Positions 25,511 through 34,219 of a stretch of 64,000 bases of DNA are shown piece after piece; position 1 is the stretch's first letter, and each line of letters starts with the position of its first letter. The notes under the pieces are model-generated. The model was not told where the DNA came from. It made no database searches and worked only from the letters and a program-made list of their open reading frames with translations. This DNA is from CAYUZU01 sp964448675 (GTDB lineage: Bacteria > Planctomycetota > Phycisphaerae > UBA1845 > Fen-1342). The stretch spans positions 124,001 through 188,000 of the forward strand of contig CAYUZU010000002.1 of NCBI GenBank assembly GCA_964448675.1. Direction: 5' to 3'. A program made the position numbers and the translations under genes.

Positions 25511-27277
25511 TCAGTCCACCCCGTACGTGGCCGACCACTGCCACTGGTACCGCGCGGGTGCCTGCCCGAACGAAAACGCGCTGGCCGCGTTCCGCGAGTT
25601 GTGGCTGTCACCCGCGGCCAGCCCCCACAGCACCGGCCCGTAACGTCCCGTGCCAAAGCAGTGCAGCACCCCCGCCTGGTCCGCGACCAGCACCTCCAGC
25701 CGGTGATCGGCATCGACGTCCGCCACCACCGGTGAACATTCGATCGCCGCGGGCAGCGCCGTCCGCCACAGCAGGTGTCCCTCGTGTGACACGACGCTCA
25801 CCGTCCCGCGGACCGTGCCGTCGCGCCCCGGCTCGATCGTCGCCACGACTACCTCCGGCACACGATCGCCACTGATGTCGGCCAGTGCCGGCGTCCCCCA
25901 GATCGCACCGCCCGCCCCCCAGCGCCAGCGCAGTCCGGTGGCCGTCAATGCGCACACGCTCCCCAGGGCATCGCCGTACGTCCCCGTCGGGCACGCCAGC
26001 ACCACGGGTGGCTCGTTCGGCTCGCGGTGCAGCGCGCGCAGCCCCGCCACCAGTGTCTCGCCGCCGCGCATCCCGAGCGCGCTCCACAGGACCGGCACGA
26101 CCCCGTCCTCACCCGTCGTCAGCGCCCAAACGCCCGCCGCCCGATCCCCGACGTGCGCCGGCACGCCGTGCGCGGCCCCATTGCCGCAGACCACGCCCGC
26201 CACCGTGCCGAGGCCGAGGCTGTGGCGGCTGCGCGTCCGCCCCGTCCGCGCATCGAGCACGTCGACAACGCCCGACGGCACCGTCACCACGATCTCCAAG
26301 CCCCCGTCGCCCAGTACGTCTCCCACCGCCAGCGTCGCACCCAACACGTCCTCCGCCGGTGCCGGCTCGAAGACATCGTGCACCCATGCCGTCTTGCCGG
26401 TTTCACCGCTGGCCGCCACGGCCTTGCCCGCTTCGGTGACGACGACGACGTCCGTCCGGTCATCGCCGTTGAAGTCGAGCGCCAGCGGCGGCGCGACGAT
26501 CGGTGCCCCTGCGTGCAGCCGCCACACCGTGCCGCCGTCAGGATCGATGCAGTACACGTAGCCGTTGTAGCACGCCACGAACAGGCACGCGTCGCCTGCC
26601 GCCAGCCCCACCACGTCCCGCGGCCCGGACCCGTCGCGCGCCGGCGGCACGAAGAGCATCGCAGACGCGCCGGTACGACCATCCACGCGCACGACGCCGT
26701 CGGCCTGATCGTCGTCGCGGTCGAACGCCGTCCCCAGCGATGCGACGTAGATCTGCCCCTCGAGCGGGATGATCGTCGAGAACCACGCCGTCAGGCCCAC
26801 CGGTGCCTCCCAGCGCGGCTCCAGGTTGACGCGTTCGGCACGCGGCGGGCGCGGCTGCTGGCCGTCCGCCACCCGTTCGCGGGTCGCAAGCCAGCGCTGC
26901 CAGGCCTCGACCCGCGCGCCATAATCGGCGTTCGTCAGATACACCAGCAGCAGCCGGCGATGCGGATCGGCGAGCGACGCTTCGGTGCACAGCAGGCGGA
27001 GCAACTGCGTCTCGCGCGCGCCGAGCGCCGCCCGCATATCCGACGCCCAGGCCGCCAGTGCGGCGCGCGTCTCCGCCACCGTGCCGGCCCGCTCGAGCAG
27101 CGCGACCCCCTTGCGCACCTGAACCTCCACGCCGCGCCCGATCATGACCTGCCAGATCAACACCCCGGCGGCCACGACCCCCACCACCGCGAGCAGCGCA
27201 TAGGCCAGCCGCCGTGGGCTGCGCCGCGGCGTCGCACTGGCGGCGGTCGAGTGTGACTTCTTGCTGGTCGCTGACAT
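25511..27277 (-). CDS. Membrane-anchored PQQ/FG-GAP-like beta-propeller protein
   Basis: A 588-residue protein started at 27277, where GAGG lies 5 bases upstream. A basic N-terminus is followed by one transmembrane helix (LAYALLAVVGVVAAGVLIWQV, ~24-44), so the rest is probably extracytoplasmic. Residues ~55-150 are helical. From ~160 onward repeated blades are visible: GYVYCIDPDGGTVWRL, DFNGDDRTDVVVVTEAGK, GDGGLEIVVTVPSG, ISGDRVPEVVVATIE and DVDADHRLEVLVADQ. These combine PQQ-like and FG-GAP/VCBS-like Asp-rich loops that can bind calcium. No catalytic residues are recognised; a scaffold or binding role is likely. It is convergent with the adaptor gene and divergent from the secreted protease gene. 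Confidence 0.75.
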   Translation of the reverse strand: MSATSKKSHSTAASATPRRSPRRLAYALLAVVGVVAAGVLIWQVMIGRGVEVQVRKGVALLERAGTVAETRAALAAWASDMRAALGARETQLLRLLCTEASLADPHRRLLLVYLTNADYGARVEAWQRWLATRERVADGQQPRPPRAERVNLEPRWEAPVGLTAWFSTIIPLEGQIYVASLGTAFDRDDDQADGVVRVDGRTGASAMLFVPPARDGSGPRDVVGLAAGDACLFVACYNGYVYCIDPDGGTVWRLHAGAPIVAPPLALDFNGDDRTDVVVVTEAGKAVAASGETGKTAWVHDVFEPAPAEDVLGATLAVGDVLGDGGLEIVVTVPSGVVDVLDARTGRTRSRHSLGLGTVAGVVCGNGAAHGVPAHVGDRAAGVWALTTGEDGVVPVLWSALGMRGGETLVAGLRALHREPNEPPVVLACPTGTYGDALGSVCALTATGLRWRWGAGGAIWGTPALADISGDRVPEVVVATIEPGRDGTVRGTVSVVSHEGHLLWRTALPAAIECSPVVADVDADHRLEVLVADQAGVLHCFGTGRYGPVLWGLAAGDSHNSRNAASAFSFGQAPARYQWQWSATYGVD

Positions 27278-27476
27278 CGGATCCTCAGATCGGCCATGGT
27301 AGTGTCGCTGGCACGCTGCGCCGAGTTTCACCGCGGCGCCGGCGCGGCGTGCAGGCGGGTGCGGGCCGCTTCGCGCACGCTATTATCGCTCCTTGAATGG
27401 CCGGCGCGCAAGGACTATGCTCAGGTGTTGCTGGCGCTTGGGGCGCTTTATGGGTCGGGCGGAGGCCGGAAGAAGC

Positions 27477-30074
27477 ATGGCGACATTCTCGCGGCGCAAT
27501 TGGCAGCTTTGTTTCGCCTGCGCGAGTCTCTGCGCGCTGGGCGCCGTTGCCTTGGCCGGCGACATTCCCGTAGTGCGCATTCCCGCACCCGACGTGCAGG
27601 CCATCCAGCGCGAAGACGACGCGCGCTCGCTGCAGGGCCGGCCGCCGCGCTACGCGCTGCCGAACGAGCTATACCTTTCGCCCGATGTCGCCGGCGCGTG
27701 GGATCAGCCCGACGAAACGACGCGCCGCTGGCGCGTGCGGATTGTCTCGGCCGGGGCGCGCTCGTTGAACTTCGGTTTCGACAGCTACCTCATGCCCGCC
27801 GGCGGCCGGCTTCGCATCTACGCCACCGACGGCAGCGCCGTGCTGCGGCCCTTCACCGCCGCCGACAACGACATGCACGGCGAACTGTGGACCCCCATCG
27901 TCCCCAGCGACGACGTCACGCTCGAGGTCACCCTGCCGGCCGCCGCCGTGCCCGAACTCGCGTTGCAACTGGCGACCGTGAACGTCGGCTATCGCACGCT
28001 GGGCGAAGCGGCCCGTCCCCGTGCGCAATGGTGCGAAATCGATGTGATCTGCCCCGAGGGCGACGAGTGGCGCGACGAGATCCCCAGTGTCGGCCTGGTG
28101 TCGATCGGCGGTTCGATCGTCTGTTCCGGCTTCATGGTCAACAACACGGCCGAGGACCAGACACCGTACTTCATGACGGCCCACCACTGTGACCTTGATA
28201 TCAACAACGCCAGCTCGCTCGTGGTCTATTGGAATTTCGAAAGCCCCACCTGCGGCCAGCAGGACGGCGGCTCGCTCGGTCAGTGGCAAAGCGGGTCCGT
28301 CTGGCGCGCCGCCTACGCCTTCAGCGACTTCACGCTGGTCGAACTCGACGACGATCCCGACCCCGACTGGCACATCAGCTTCGCCGGCTGGGACCGCAGC
28401 GACGTCGCCCCGCAGACCGGCGTCTGCATCCACCATCCGGACAGCGACGAGAAGAGTATCAGTTTCGAACACCACCCCTGCGCCATCAGCAGCTACTACG
28501 GTTACTCCAGTCCTGGCAACGGCTCGCACATCCGCGTCAACGACTGGGATCTCGGCAGCACCGAAAGCGGCTCCTCCGGCAGCCCGCTGTTCAACGCCAA
28601 CCACCGCGTTGTCGGCCAACTGCACGGCGGTGTCGCCAGCTGCAACAACAACGAGCCCGATTGGTACGGCCGCTTCGCCGTCTCGTGGGACGGCGGCGGC
28701 ACGCCGACGAGCCGTCTGCGCGACTGGCTCGATCCGCTCGGCACCGGGCAGATGACCCTCGACACGCTCGCGACCGGCCCGACGCGCATGCGGGTCAGCC
28801 CTGCCATCGATCTCGAGGGAGCCGGCTACGTCGGCGGCCCGTTCGAACCGAACAGCATCGTGTACACCGTCACCAACCTGGGTGACGAGCCGATCAGCTT
28901 CAACGTCGCTGCCAACAGGTCCTGGGTCTCTGTCAGCGAAACCGTGGGGCTGCTCGCGCCCGGCGGCACCGCCCCCATCACGGCCTCGATCAACGGCAAC
29001 GCCGCTGCCCTGCCGCTCGGCACCCATTCCGCCACCGTGACCTTCACCAACGCGACGTCCGGTTCAGGGAACACCTCCCGCGGTGTCGTGCTCACCGTCG
29101 GCCTGTCCGACGTGCGTTACCGTTTTCCGATGGACGTCGACCCGGCGTGGACCACCGAGGGCCTGTGGCAGTTCGGCCAGCCGGCCGGCGCGTACGCCGA
29201 ACTCGGCCCGCCCGACCCCACCAGCGGCTACACCGGCCCCAACGTCTACGGTTACAACCTGGCGGGCCCCTACGAGAATGACCTGCCCGAAACACACCTG
29301 ACCAGCACGGCGCTGGACTGCACTGATTTGAGCGACGTGCGGCTCGGGTTCTGGCGCTGGCTCGGCGTCGAACAGTCGATCTATGACCACGCGTACCTGC
29401 GCGTCAGCACCGACGGGACCAGCTTCGCCAACATCTGGCAAAACTCGCTGCAGGTGTTCGACCCCGGCTGGACCTACGTGGAATACGATCTGTCCGCCTA
29501 CGCCGACGGTGCGCCGACGCTCTATCTGCGCTGGACGATGGGTACCACCGACTACGGCTACCGCGCCTGCGGCTGGAACATCGACGACGTCGCGCTCATC
29601 GCCACCGGGCCGAACCCGCCCAGCGGCGCCTGCTGCCTGCCCGATGGCGCCTGCACCATGACGCGCGCGGCGGACTGCACTGGCGTGTATCACGGCGACG
29701 GCACCCTCTGCGACCCCAGCCCCTGCCCCGGCGGGGCGGTGCCCTGCTATGGCGACTGCAACTGCAGTGGCTACGTCGACTGGCGCGACATCGACTTCTT
29801 CGTCGCCGCCCAGAACAGCAACGAATCCGCGTGGCGCAGCCTGTTCGCACCCGCCGACCCCACCTGCCCGTTCGTCAACAACGACGTCAACGGAGACGGC
29901 AACGTCGACTGGCGCGACATCGATCCCTTCGTCGCCGTTCAGAATCTCGCTTGTCCGGTCGGCGCCTGCTGCTACGACACGGACCAGTGCCGCCTCACCG
30001 ACGAGCCCGGCTGCAACGACCTTGCGGGCGTCTTCTATCCCGGGCAATACTGCAGCGATATCGCCTGCCCCTGA
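27477..30074 (+). CDS. Secreted trypsin-fold (lysyl endopeptidase-like) protease with dockerin-like C-terminus
   Basis: A protein of about 865 residues with a signal peptide (LCFACASLCALGAVALAG). A propeptide-like region (~30-185) precedes an S1 protease domain similar to bacterial lysyl endopeptidases: His237 in FMTAHHC, Asp284 in FSDFTLVEL, Ser369 in GSSGSPLF. An Ig/BACON-like domain (~435-545), a jelly-roll-like domain (~550-710) and a Cys-rich GACC module (29625-29738) follow. Next are two dockerin-like repeats, one with YVDWRDIDFFVAAQN and one with DVNGDGNVDWRDIDPFVAVQ, and a final partial Cys module. The start is uncertain by a few codons; GGAGG lies 11 bases before ATG 27477. The same C-terminal modules occur in the metalloprotease at 49987-53616, so both are probably exported and handled by the same attachment pathway. 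Confidence 0.87.
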   Translation: MATFSRRNWQLCFACASLCALGAVALAGDIPVVRIPAPDVQAIQREDDARSLQGRPPRYALPNELYLSPDVAGAWDQPDETTRRWRVRIVSAGARSLNFGFDSYLMPAGGRLRIYATDGSAVLRPFTAADNDMHGELWTPIVPSDDVTLEVTLPAAAVPELALQLATVNVGYRTLGEAARPRAQWCEIDVICPEGDEWRDEIPSVGLVSIGGSIVCSGFMVNNTAEDQTPYFMTAHHCDLDINNASSLVVYWNFESPTCGQQDGGSLGQWQSGSVWRAAYAFSDFTLVELDDDPDPDWHISFAGWDRSDVAPQTGVCIHHPDSDEKSISFEHHPCAISSYYGYSSPGNGSHIRVNDWDLGSTESGSSGSPLFNANHRVVGQLHGGVASCNNNEPDWYGRFAVSWDGGGTPTSRLRDWLDPLGTGQMTLDTLATGPTRMRVSPAIDLEGAGYVGGPFEPNSIVYTVTNLGDEPISFNVAANRSWVSVSETVGLLAPGGTAPITASINGNAAALPLGTHSATVTFTNATSGSGNTSRGVVLTVGLSDVRYRFPMDVDPAWTTEGLWQFGQPAGAYAELGPPDPTSGYTGPNVYGYNLAGPYENDLPETHLTSTALDCTDLSDVRLGFWRWLGVEQSIYDHAYLRVSTDGTSFANIWQNSLQVFDPGWTYVEYDLSAYADGAPTLYLRWTMGTTDYGYRACGWNIDDVALIATGPNPPSGACCLPDGACTMTRAADCTGVYHGDGTLCDPSPCPGGAVPCYGDCNCSGYVDWRDIDFFVAAQNSNESAWRSLFAPADPTCPFVNNDVNGDGNVDWRDIDPFVAVQNLACPVGACCYDTDQCRLTDEPGCNDLAGVFYPGQYCSDIACP

Positions 30075-30393
30075 TCGCTTCATTACAGGGCCGTAAACGT
30101 CCGATCCCGTCGGTCGTCCGGCGCCACCCCACCTCAACCGCCGCGAAAAGTCACTGATTCTCAGCCCCGTGACATTACAGCGCAACATGTGCCGTCGACT
30201 TTTGCGCGTTGCGCTTTTCTTTGCGGCATGGTGCGGTTTCGCCCCGGACCCCGATCACGGAAGTGTCGATAGGATGCACGAGCGCGTCCCCCACGATCGC
30301 CGCACGTGTGAGCCAGGCAGTAAGATCAGCGCCGCGTGTGCCGGCGTTTGCGTGATCCGAGCGACCCATGCATCATCGGTTTGGAGGTGTGAC
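30075..30393 (+). other. Gap upstream of the orphan response regulator
   Basis: This 319-bp stretch holds the promoter region of the OmpR-type regulator. The octamer CATTACAG occurs twice, at about 30082 and 30173. I see no tRNA, strong hairpin or small gene. Confidence 0.35.
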
Positions 30394-31107
30394 ATGACCG
30401 CCGATCACCGTATCCTGATCGTCGAAGACAACCCGGAAATCATGACCGAGCTCCACGAGATCCTGTCCCGCGAGGGCTACCGCTGCAACAGTTGCACCGA
30501 CGGCGAGCAGGCCCTCCAGGCGATTCGGCGGCGCCAACCCGATCTCGTGCTGCTCGATCGCATGCTGCCGCGCCTTTCCGGCGACGAGGTCGCCCGCGAG
30601 CTGCGCTCGTCCGCCGACACCAGGTTGATTCCGATCATCATGCTCACCGGCAAGGCGGACGAAGACGACCAGCTCGTCGGCTTCGCCCTGGGCGCCGACG
30701 ACTACATCCAGAAGCCGTTCTCCGCCAAGATCCTGCTTGCGCGCATCGCCGCACAACTCCGGTCCCGCAAGACACGCAAGGGCGCCAGCCCGGACGAGTA
30801 TGCCGCCAACTCGATCCAACTCGACCGCAGCCAGCCCCGCGTCTTCGTCGACCACACCGCCGTGCCCCTCACCAGCACCGAGTACAAGCTCCTGGCCAGC
30901 CTCATGGCCGCCGGCGGCACCGTCCTCCGCGCCGGGCAGCTCGCCACGCTCGTCTTCGGCGGCGACAGCGACGCCGATCCCGATGCGCTCGAGAGCGAGA
31001 TCGACTTGCTGCGGCACAAGATGGGGCCGGCCGCCGGCTGCATTCAGCACGTCGGCGCGGGCGACTACGCGTTCTGCCCGCCGCCGGCCTTTGGCCCGAT
31101 CGCCTGA
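30394..31107 (+). CDS. OmpR/PhoB-family response regulator (orphan)
   Basis: A 237-residue transcription factor. ATG 30394 is preceded by GGAGGTG. The receiver domain (1-120) has the acidic pocket VEDN, phosphoacceptor Asp55 in LVLLDRMLP, the Thr of MLTGK and Lys107 in QKPF. The C-terminal winged helix (~140-230) is of the OmpR type (LTSTEYKLLASLMAAGG) with a recognition-helix region ESEIDLLRHKMG, which resembles the usual V-hxxLRxKL pattern. No kinase gene is adjacent, so its partner is unknown. An 838-bp gap separates it from the chemoreceptor downstream. Confidence 0.88.
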   Translation: MTADHRILIVEDNPEIMTELHEILSREGYRCNSCTDGEQALQAIRRRQPDLVLLDRMLPRLSGDEVARELRSSADTRLIPIIMLTGKADEDDQLVGFALGADDYIQKPFSAKILLARIAAQLRSRKTRKGASPDEYAANSIQLDRSQPRVFVDHTAVPLTSTEYKLLASLMAAGGTVLRAGQLATLVFGGDSDADPDALESEIDLLRHKMGPAAGCIQHVGAGDYAFCPPPAFGPIA

Positions 31108-31945
31108 ACCGGAGCGTCCCCCCGCCGCGTCCCCAAGGCAACTCGGCCCGAGCCGCGCGAGCTCTCACACTCGCACGACACGGGCCGCTGGGGGGAAGTC
31201 TCGTCTATTCGATCCTGGCAGCTCGCTGGCGCGTGCGCGAACACGCCCCTTGGCGAACGGCGCCAACCCGCGCCGCCGAACACAGGCTGGCAATCAGTTC
31301 GTCACGGGGCCCGCCAGACCGCGCGCCGCCAGCGTCTTCATGCTGCGCCGCGACCGCCTGCGCAAGCCAGTCCCGTCTGGTGCTCGCCGCCAGGATGCGG
31401 GTCCTGTCTAACCCACTCTCGACCACGAACACGCGTTTCTAATTACCCATAGTTTCGAAAACGCGCACGAGAATGGCAAACCAGGGAATCTTCGCAGCCA
31501 AACACCTTCGCGATGTGCAGATCCGGAGGTCTGTTGCATCCTGTTTTCCTTCGCGGTCTGAGCCTGTTCACGCCCTGCCAGTGCCCCTCCGCCTGCAAAC
31601 GAAGCCCAATCGAGAGACCGGGAACTCGCCGCGCATGTCTCGGTACGGCAATTACCTAGGCCTTTTCCCTAGGCCCGCATAGTCAAGACCTCATTTGCTC
31701 GGGCCGATGCCTCCTGCGCGCCGGGCTCTCAATTCGCGGTCACGAGGGACCACCTGAGAGCCCGCCGGCGAGCCAACGTCAGACGACGTCGTGTCAGGGG
31801 CTGGCGCGGTGCACCGGACAGCGGGCACCCGCCTACGACGCGAACGCCGGCACGGGGCGGCCCCCCGCGGCGGCGGCCGCCGACCGCGATCAGGAAGCGT
31901 CCTGGGGCAATGGGCTTACAGGCTTAACGGGCCGGGAGAAATGTC
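31108..31945. other. Long gene-free region before the chemoreceptor gene
   Basis: This is the longest non-coding stretch in the window (838 bp). Two features stand out: an inverted repeat CGCGTTT (31432-31438) / AAACGCG (31459-31465) around an AT-richer loop, and CCTAGG-CCTTTTC-CCTAGG near 31655-31673. AATTACC occurs near both. Reading frames here are short and lack ribosome sites. It may hold a long leader or regulatory sites for the chemoreceptor gene; no known riboswitch fits. Confidence 0.35.
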
Positions 31946-34138
31946 ATGTCGTTACGCGCGAAGCTGCTCACGTCGAAACTGTTGTTGGCGATCGTACCGG
32001 TCGCCGTCCTGTCGTCGGTCATCCTCTGGCAGACCAACCGGGCGTTTGTCGAAAACGCGGCCCAGGCCGAGTCCGGCCTGACGGAAGCGTCCAATCTCGC
32101 CCATGAGGCGCTGGTCGATGCCGGCGGCACCGACCTGACGCACATCACCGAGAACGTCTACGCCATGTGCCAGGCGCAGCAGACCCTGCTGCAGCAGAAG
32201 GTCTCGTACGATCTCAACGTTGCGCGGCACGTTCTCGGCGGCGTGGGCCCGGTTTCCTTTGCTGACGAGACGGTCGACTGGACCGCGATCAACCAGTACA
32301 CCAAGAACCGCCAGACCGTCGCGCTGCCCAAGATGCGCGCCGGTGACGTCTGGTTCGGCCAGAACGCCGACATGGACAGCGCGTCGCCGGTGGTCGATCG
32401 CGTGCAGGAACTTGTCGGCGGCACCTGCACCATCTTCCAGCGCATGAACGACGCCGGCGACATGCTGCGTGTCTGCACCAACGTCAAGAAGGCCGACGGC
32501 ACCCGCGCCATTGGCACCTACATCCCCGCCACGAATCCCGACGGCTCGCCGAACCCGGTCGTCAGCACCGTGCTTCGCGGCGAGACCTTCCGCGGCCGCG
32601 CGTACGTCGTCAACGCCTGGTACGTCACGGCCTACGAGCCCATCTTTGACGATGCCGGCAAGGTCGTCGGCGTGCTCTACGTCGGCGTGCCCGAGCAGAG
32701 CAGCGACGCGCTGCGCCAGGCCATCATGGCCATCGAGGTCGGCAAGACCGGCTACGTCTACGTGCTCAATGCCAAGGGCGCGTCGCGCGGCCACTATGTC
32801 ATCTCCCACGGCGGCCAGCGCGACGGCGAGGACATCAGCGGCGCAACCGATGCCGACGGTCGGAAGTTCATCCAGGAAATCTGCGACCAGGCGCTCACCC
32901 TCGGGCCCGGCGAGATCGGCGAGGCCCGCTACAAGTGGCAAAACCCCGGCGAGCCCGCTCCGCGCGAGAAGGTCGTGAAGATCGCCTATTTCGAACCGTG
33001 GGACTGGGTCATCGGCACGGGCTCCTACGAGGACGAGTTCCTCGAGGCCGCCACCACCATTGCCCAGCGCGCTGACGAGATCCTCGCCGCCACGCGCCAG
33101 ACCCAGGAGGACGCCATGGGCTCGGTCTGGACCTGGGGCACGATCGTCGGCGGTGTCCTGCTGGTGCTCTCCGTGGCGATGGCGCTGTTTGTCACGCGCA
33201 GCGTGGCGCAGCCCATCATGCGCATCGCAGCCGGCCTCTCCGAGAGCGCCGACCAGACGCGTGACGCCGCTGGGCAAGTGTCCAGCGCCTCGTCCGAGAT
33301 GGCCAGCGCCGCCAGTGAGCAGGCCTCCTCGCTCGAGGAGAGCAGCGCTTCACTCGAAGAGATGGCCGCCATGACGCGCACCAGCGCCGACAACGCCCAG
33401 AAAGCCAACGACCTCGCCCACACCGCCCGCACCAGCGCCAGCGAAGGCGAGCAGACCATGGGGCAGCTCGACGAGGCCATGTCCGCCATCAACCAGTCCT
33501 CGGCCGAGATCAGCAAGATTATCAAGGTCATCGAGGAGATCGCCTTTCAGACCAATCTCCTCGCGCTGAACGCCGCCGTCGAAGCAGCCCGCGCCGGCGA
33601 GCACGGCAAGGGCTTCGCCGTCGTCGCCGAGGAGGTGCGCAGCCTCGCGATTCGCGCTGCCGAAGCCGCACGCGAGACGACGTCGCTGATCGACCGCGCC
33701 GTCAGTCACGCCAAGGATGGCTCGGGTGTGGCCGAGACGGCAGCCGCGGCGCTGCGCGGTATCACCGGCAACGTCACCGAGGTCGCCGAGCTGCTCAACG
33801 GCATTACCAAGGCCACCACCGAAAACGCCCAGGGGGTTGAGCAGATCAACACGGCGGTCAGCCAGATGGACAAGACCACGCAGCAGAACGCGGCCAACGC
33901 CGAGCAGAGCGCCGCCGCGTCCGAGGAACTGGCCGCCCAGGCCGAGTCGCTGCGCGGCATGGTCAGTGAGCTCGAGGGCCTCGTCACCGGCAAGCGGGTG
34001 GCCGCCATGGCGTCCGCCGAGCGCCCCGCCGATTCGCCGCCGGCTGCGACGCGTCCGACCGCGCAAGCCGCCGGCGCGCGACCGGGACGCCGGACCCCGC
34101 CCAACCACGACTACGGGCAGGACCTCGACCGCTTCTGA
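31946..34138 (+). CDS. Methyl-accepting chemotaxis protein with Cache sensor
   Basis: A 730-residue receptor. TM1 (~11-30) and TM2 (~397-417, VGGVLLVLSVAMALFV) flank a long periplasmic double-Cache region; its membrane-proximal part (VGKTGYVYVLNAKG ... FEPWDWVIGTGSY) matches Cache_2-type ligand domains. No clear HAMP domain follows TM2. The cytoplasmic helical bundle contains the signalling hairpin tip EEIAFQTNLLALNAAVEAAR (~530-549) and flanking Glu/Gln/Ala heptads that would include methylation sites. The Pro/Ala-rich tail ends in DLDRF, not an obvious CheR-tethering pentapeptide. No other chemotaxis gene is nearby. ATG 31946 is preceded by GGGAG; an out-of-frame ATG lies 5 bases before it. 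Confidence 0.92.
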   Translation: MSLRAKLLTSKLLLAIVPVAVLSSVILWQTNRAFVENAAQAESGLTEASNLAHEALVDAGGTDLTHITENVYAMCQAQQTLLQQKVSYDLNVARHVLGGVGPVSFADETVDWTAINQYTKNRQTVALPKMRAGDVWFGQNADMDSASPVVDRVQELVGGTCTIFQRMNDAGDMLRVCTNVKKADGTRAIGTYIPATNPDGSPNPVVSTVLRGETFRGRAYVVNAWYVTAYEPIFDDAGKVVGVLYVGVPEQSSDALRQAIMAIEVGKTGYVYVLNAKGASRGHYVISHGGQRDGEDISGATDADGRKFIQEICDQALTLGPGEIGEARYKWQNPGEPAPREKVVKIAYFEPWDWVIGTGSYEDEFLEAATTIAQRADEILAATRQTQEDAMGSVWTWGTIVGGVLLVLSVAMALFVTRSVAQPIMRIAAGLSESADQTRDAAGQVSSASSEMASAASEQASSLEESSASLEEMAAMTRTSADNAQKANDLAHTARTSASEGEQTMGQLDEAMSAINQSSAEISKIIKVIEEIAFQTNLLALNAAVEAARAGEHGKGFAVVAEEVRSLAIRAAEAARETTSLIDRAVSHAKDGSGVAETAAAALRGITGNVTEVAELLNGITKATTENAQGVEQINTAVSQMDKTTQQNAANAEQSAAASEELAAQAESLRGMVSELEGLVTGKRVAAMASAERPADSPPAATRPTAQAAGARPGRRTPPNHDYGQDLDRF

Positions 34139-34164
34139 GACCGACCCCCTTGTCTTCGCACGGC

Positions 34165-34206
34165 GCGGGGCGGGACGATCATGGCCGTATGATCGCCCCG
34201 CCCCGC
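34165..34206. terminator. Bidirectional terminator hairpin between the chemoreceptor and transporter genes
   Basis: Two 18-base arms (34165-34182 and 34189-34206) pair with a single A-C mismatch around a 6-base loop GGCCGT. A CTTTGCCTTT stretch follows on the plus strand. It lies between two convergent stop codons. Confidence 0.75.
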
Positions 34207-34219
34207 CTTTGCCTTTCGG

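Noticed and set aside
29745..29960. Cellulosome dockerin
   Set aside because: The WRDID repeats resemble dockerins only loosely, and no cohesin or scaffoldin is present; described as dockerin-like only.
31460..31690. Possible c-di-GMP (GEMM) riboswitch upstream of the chemoreceptor
   Set aside because: TGGCAAACC and GGTACGGCAATTACC recall parts of the GEMM-I consensus, but the second conserved core and the correct order and spacing are missing.
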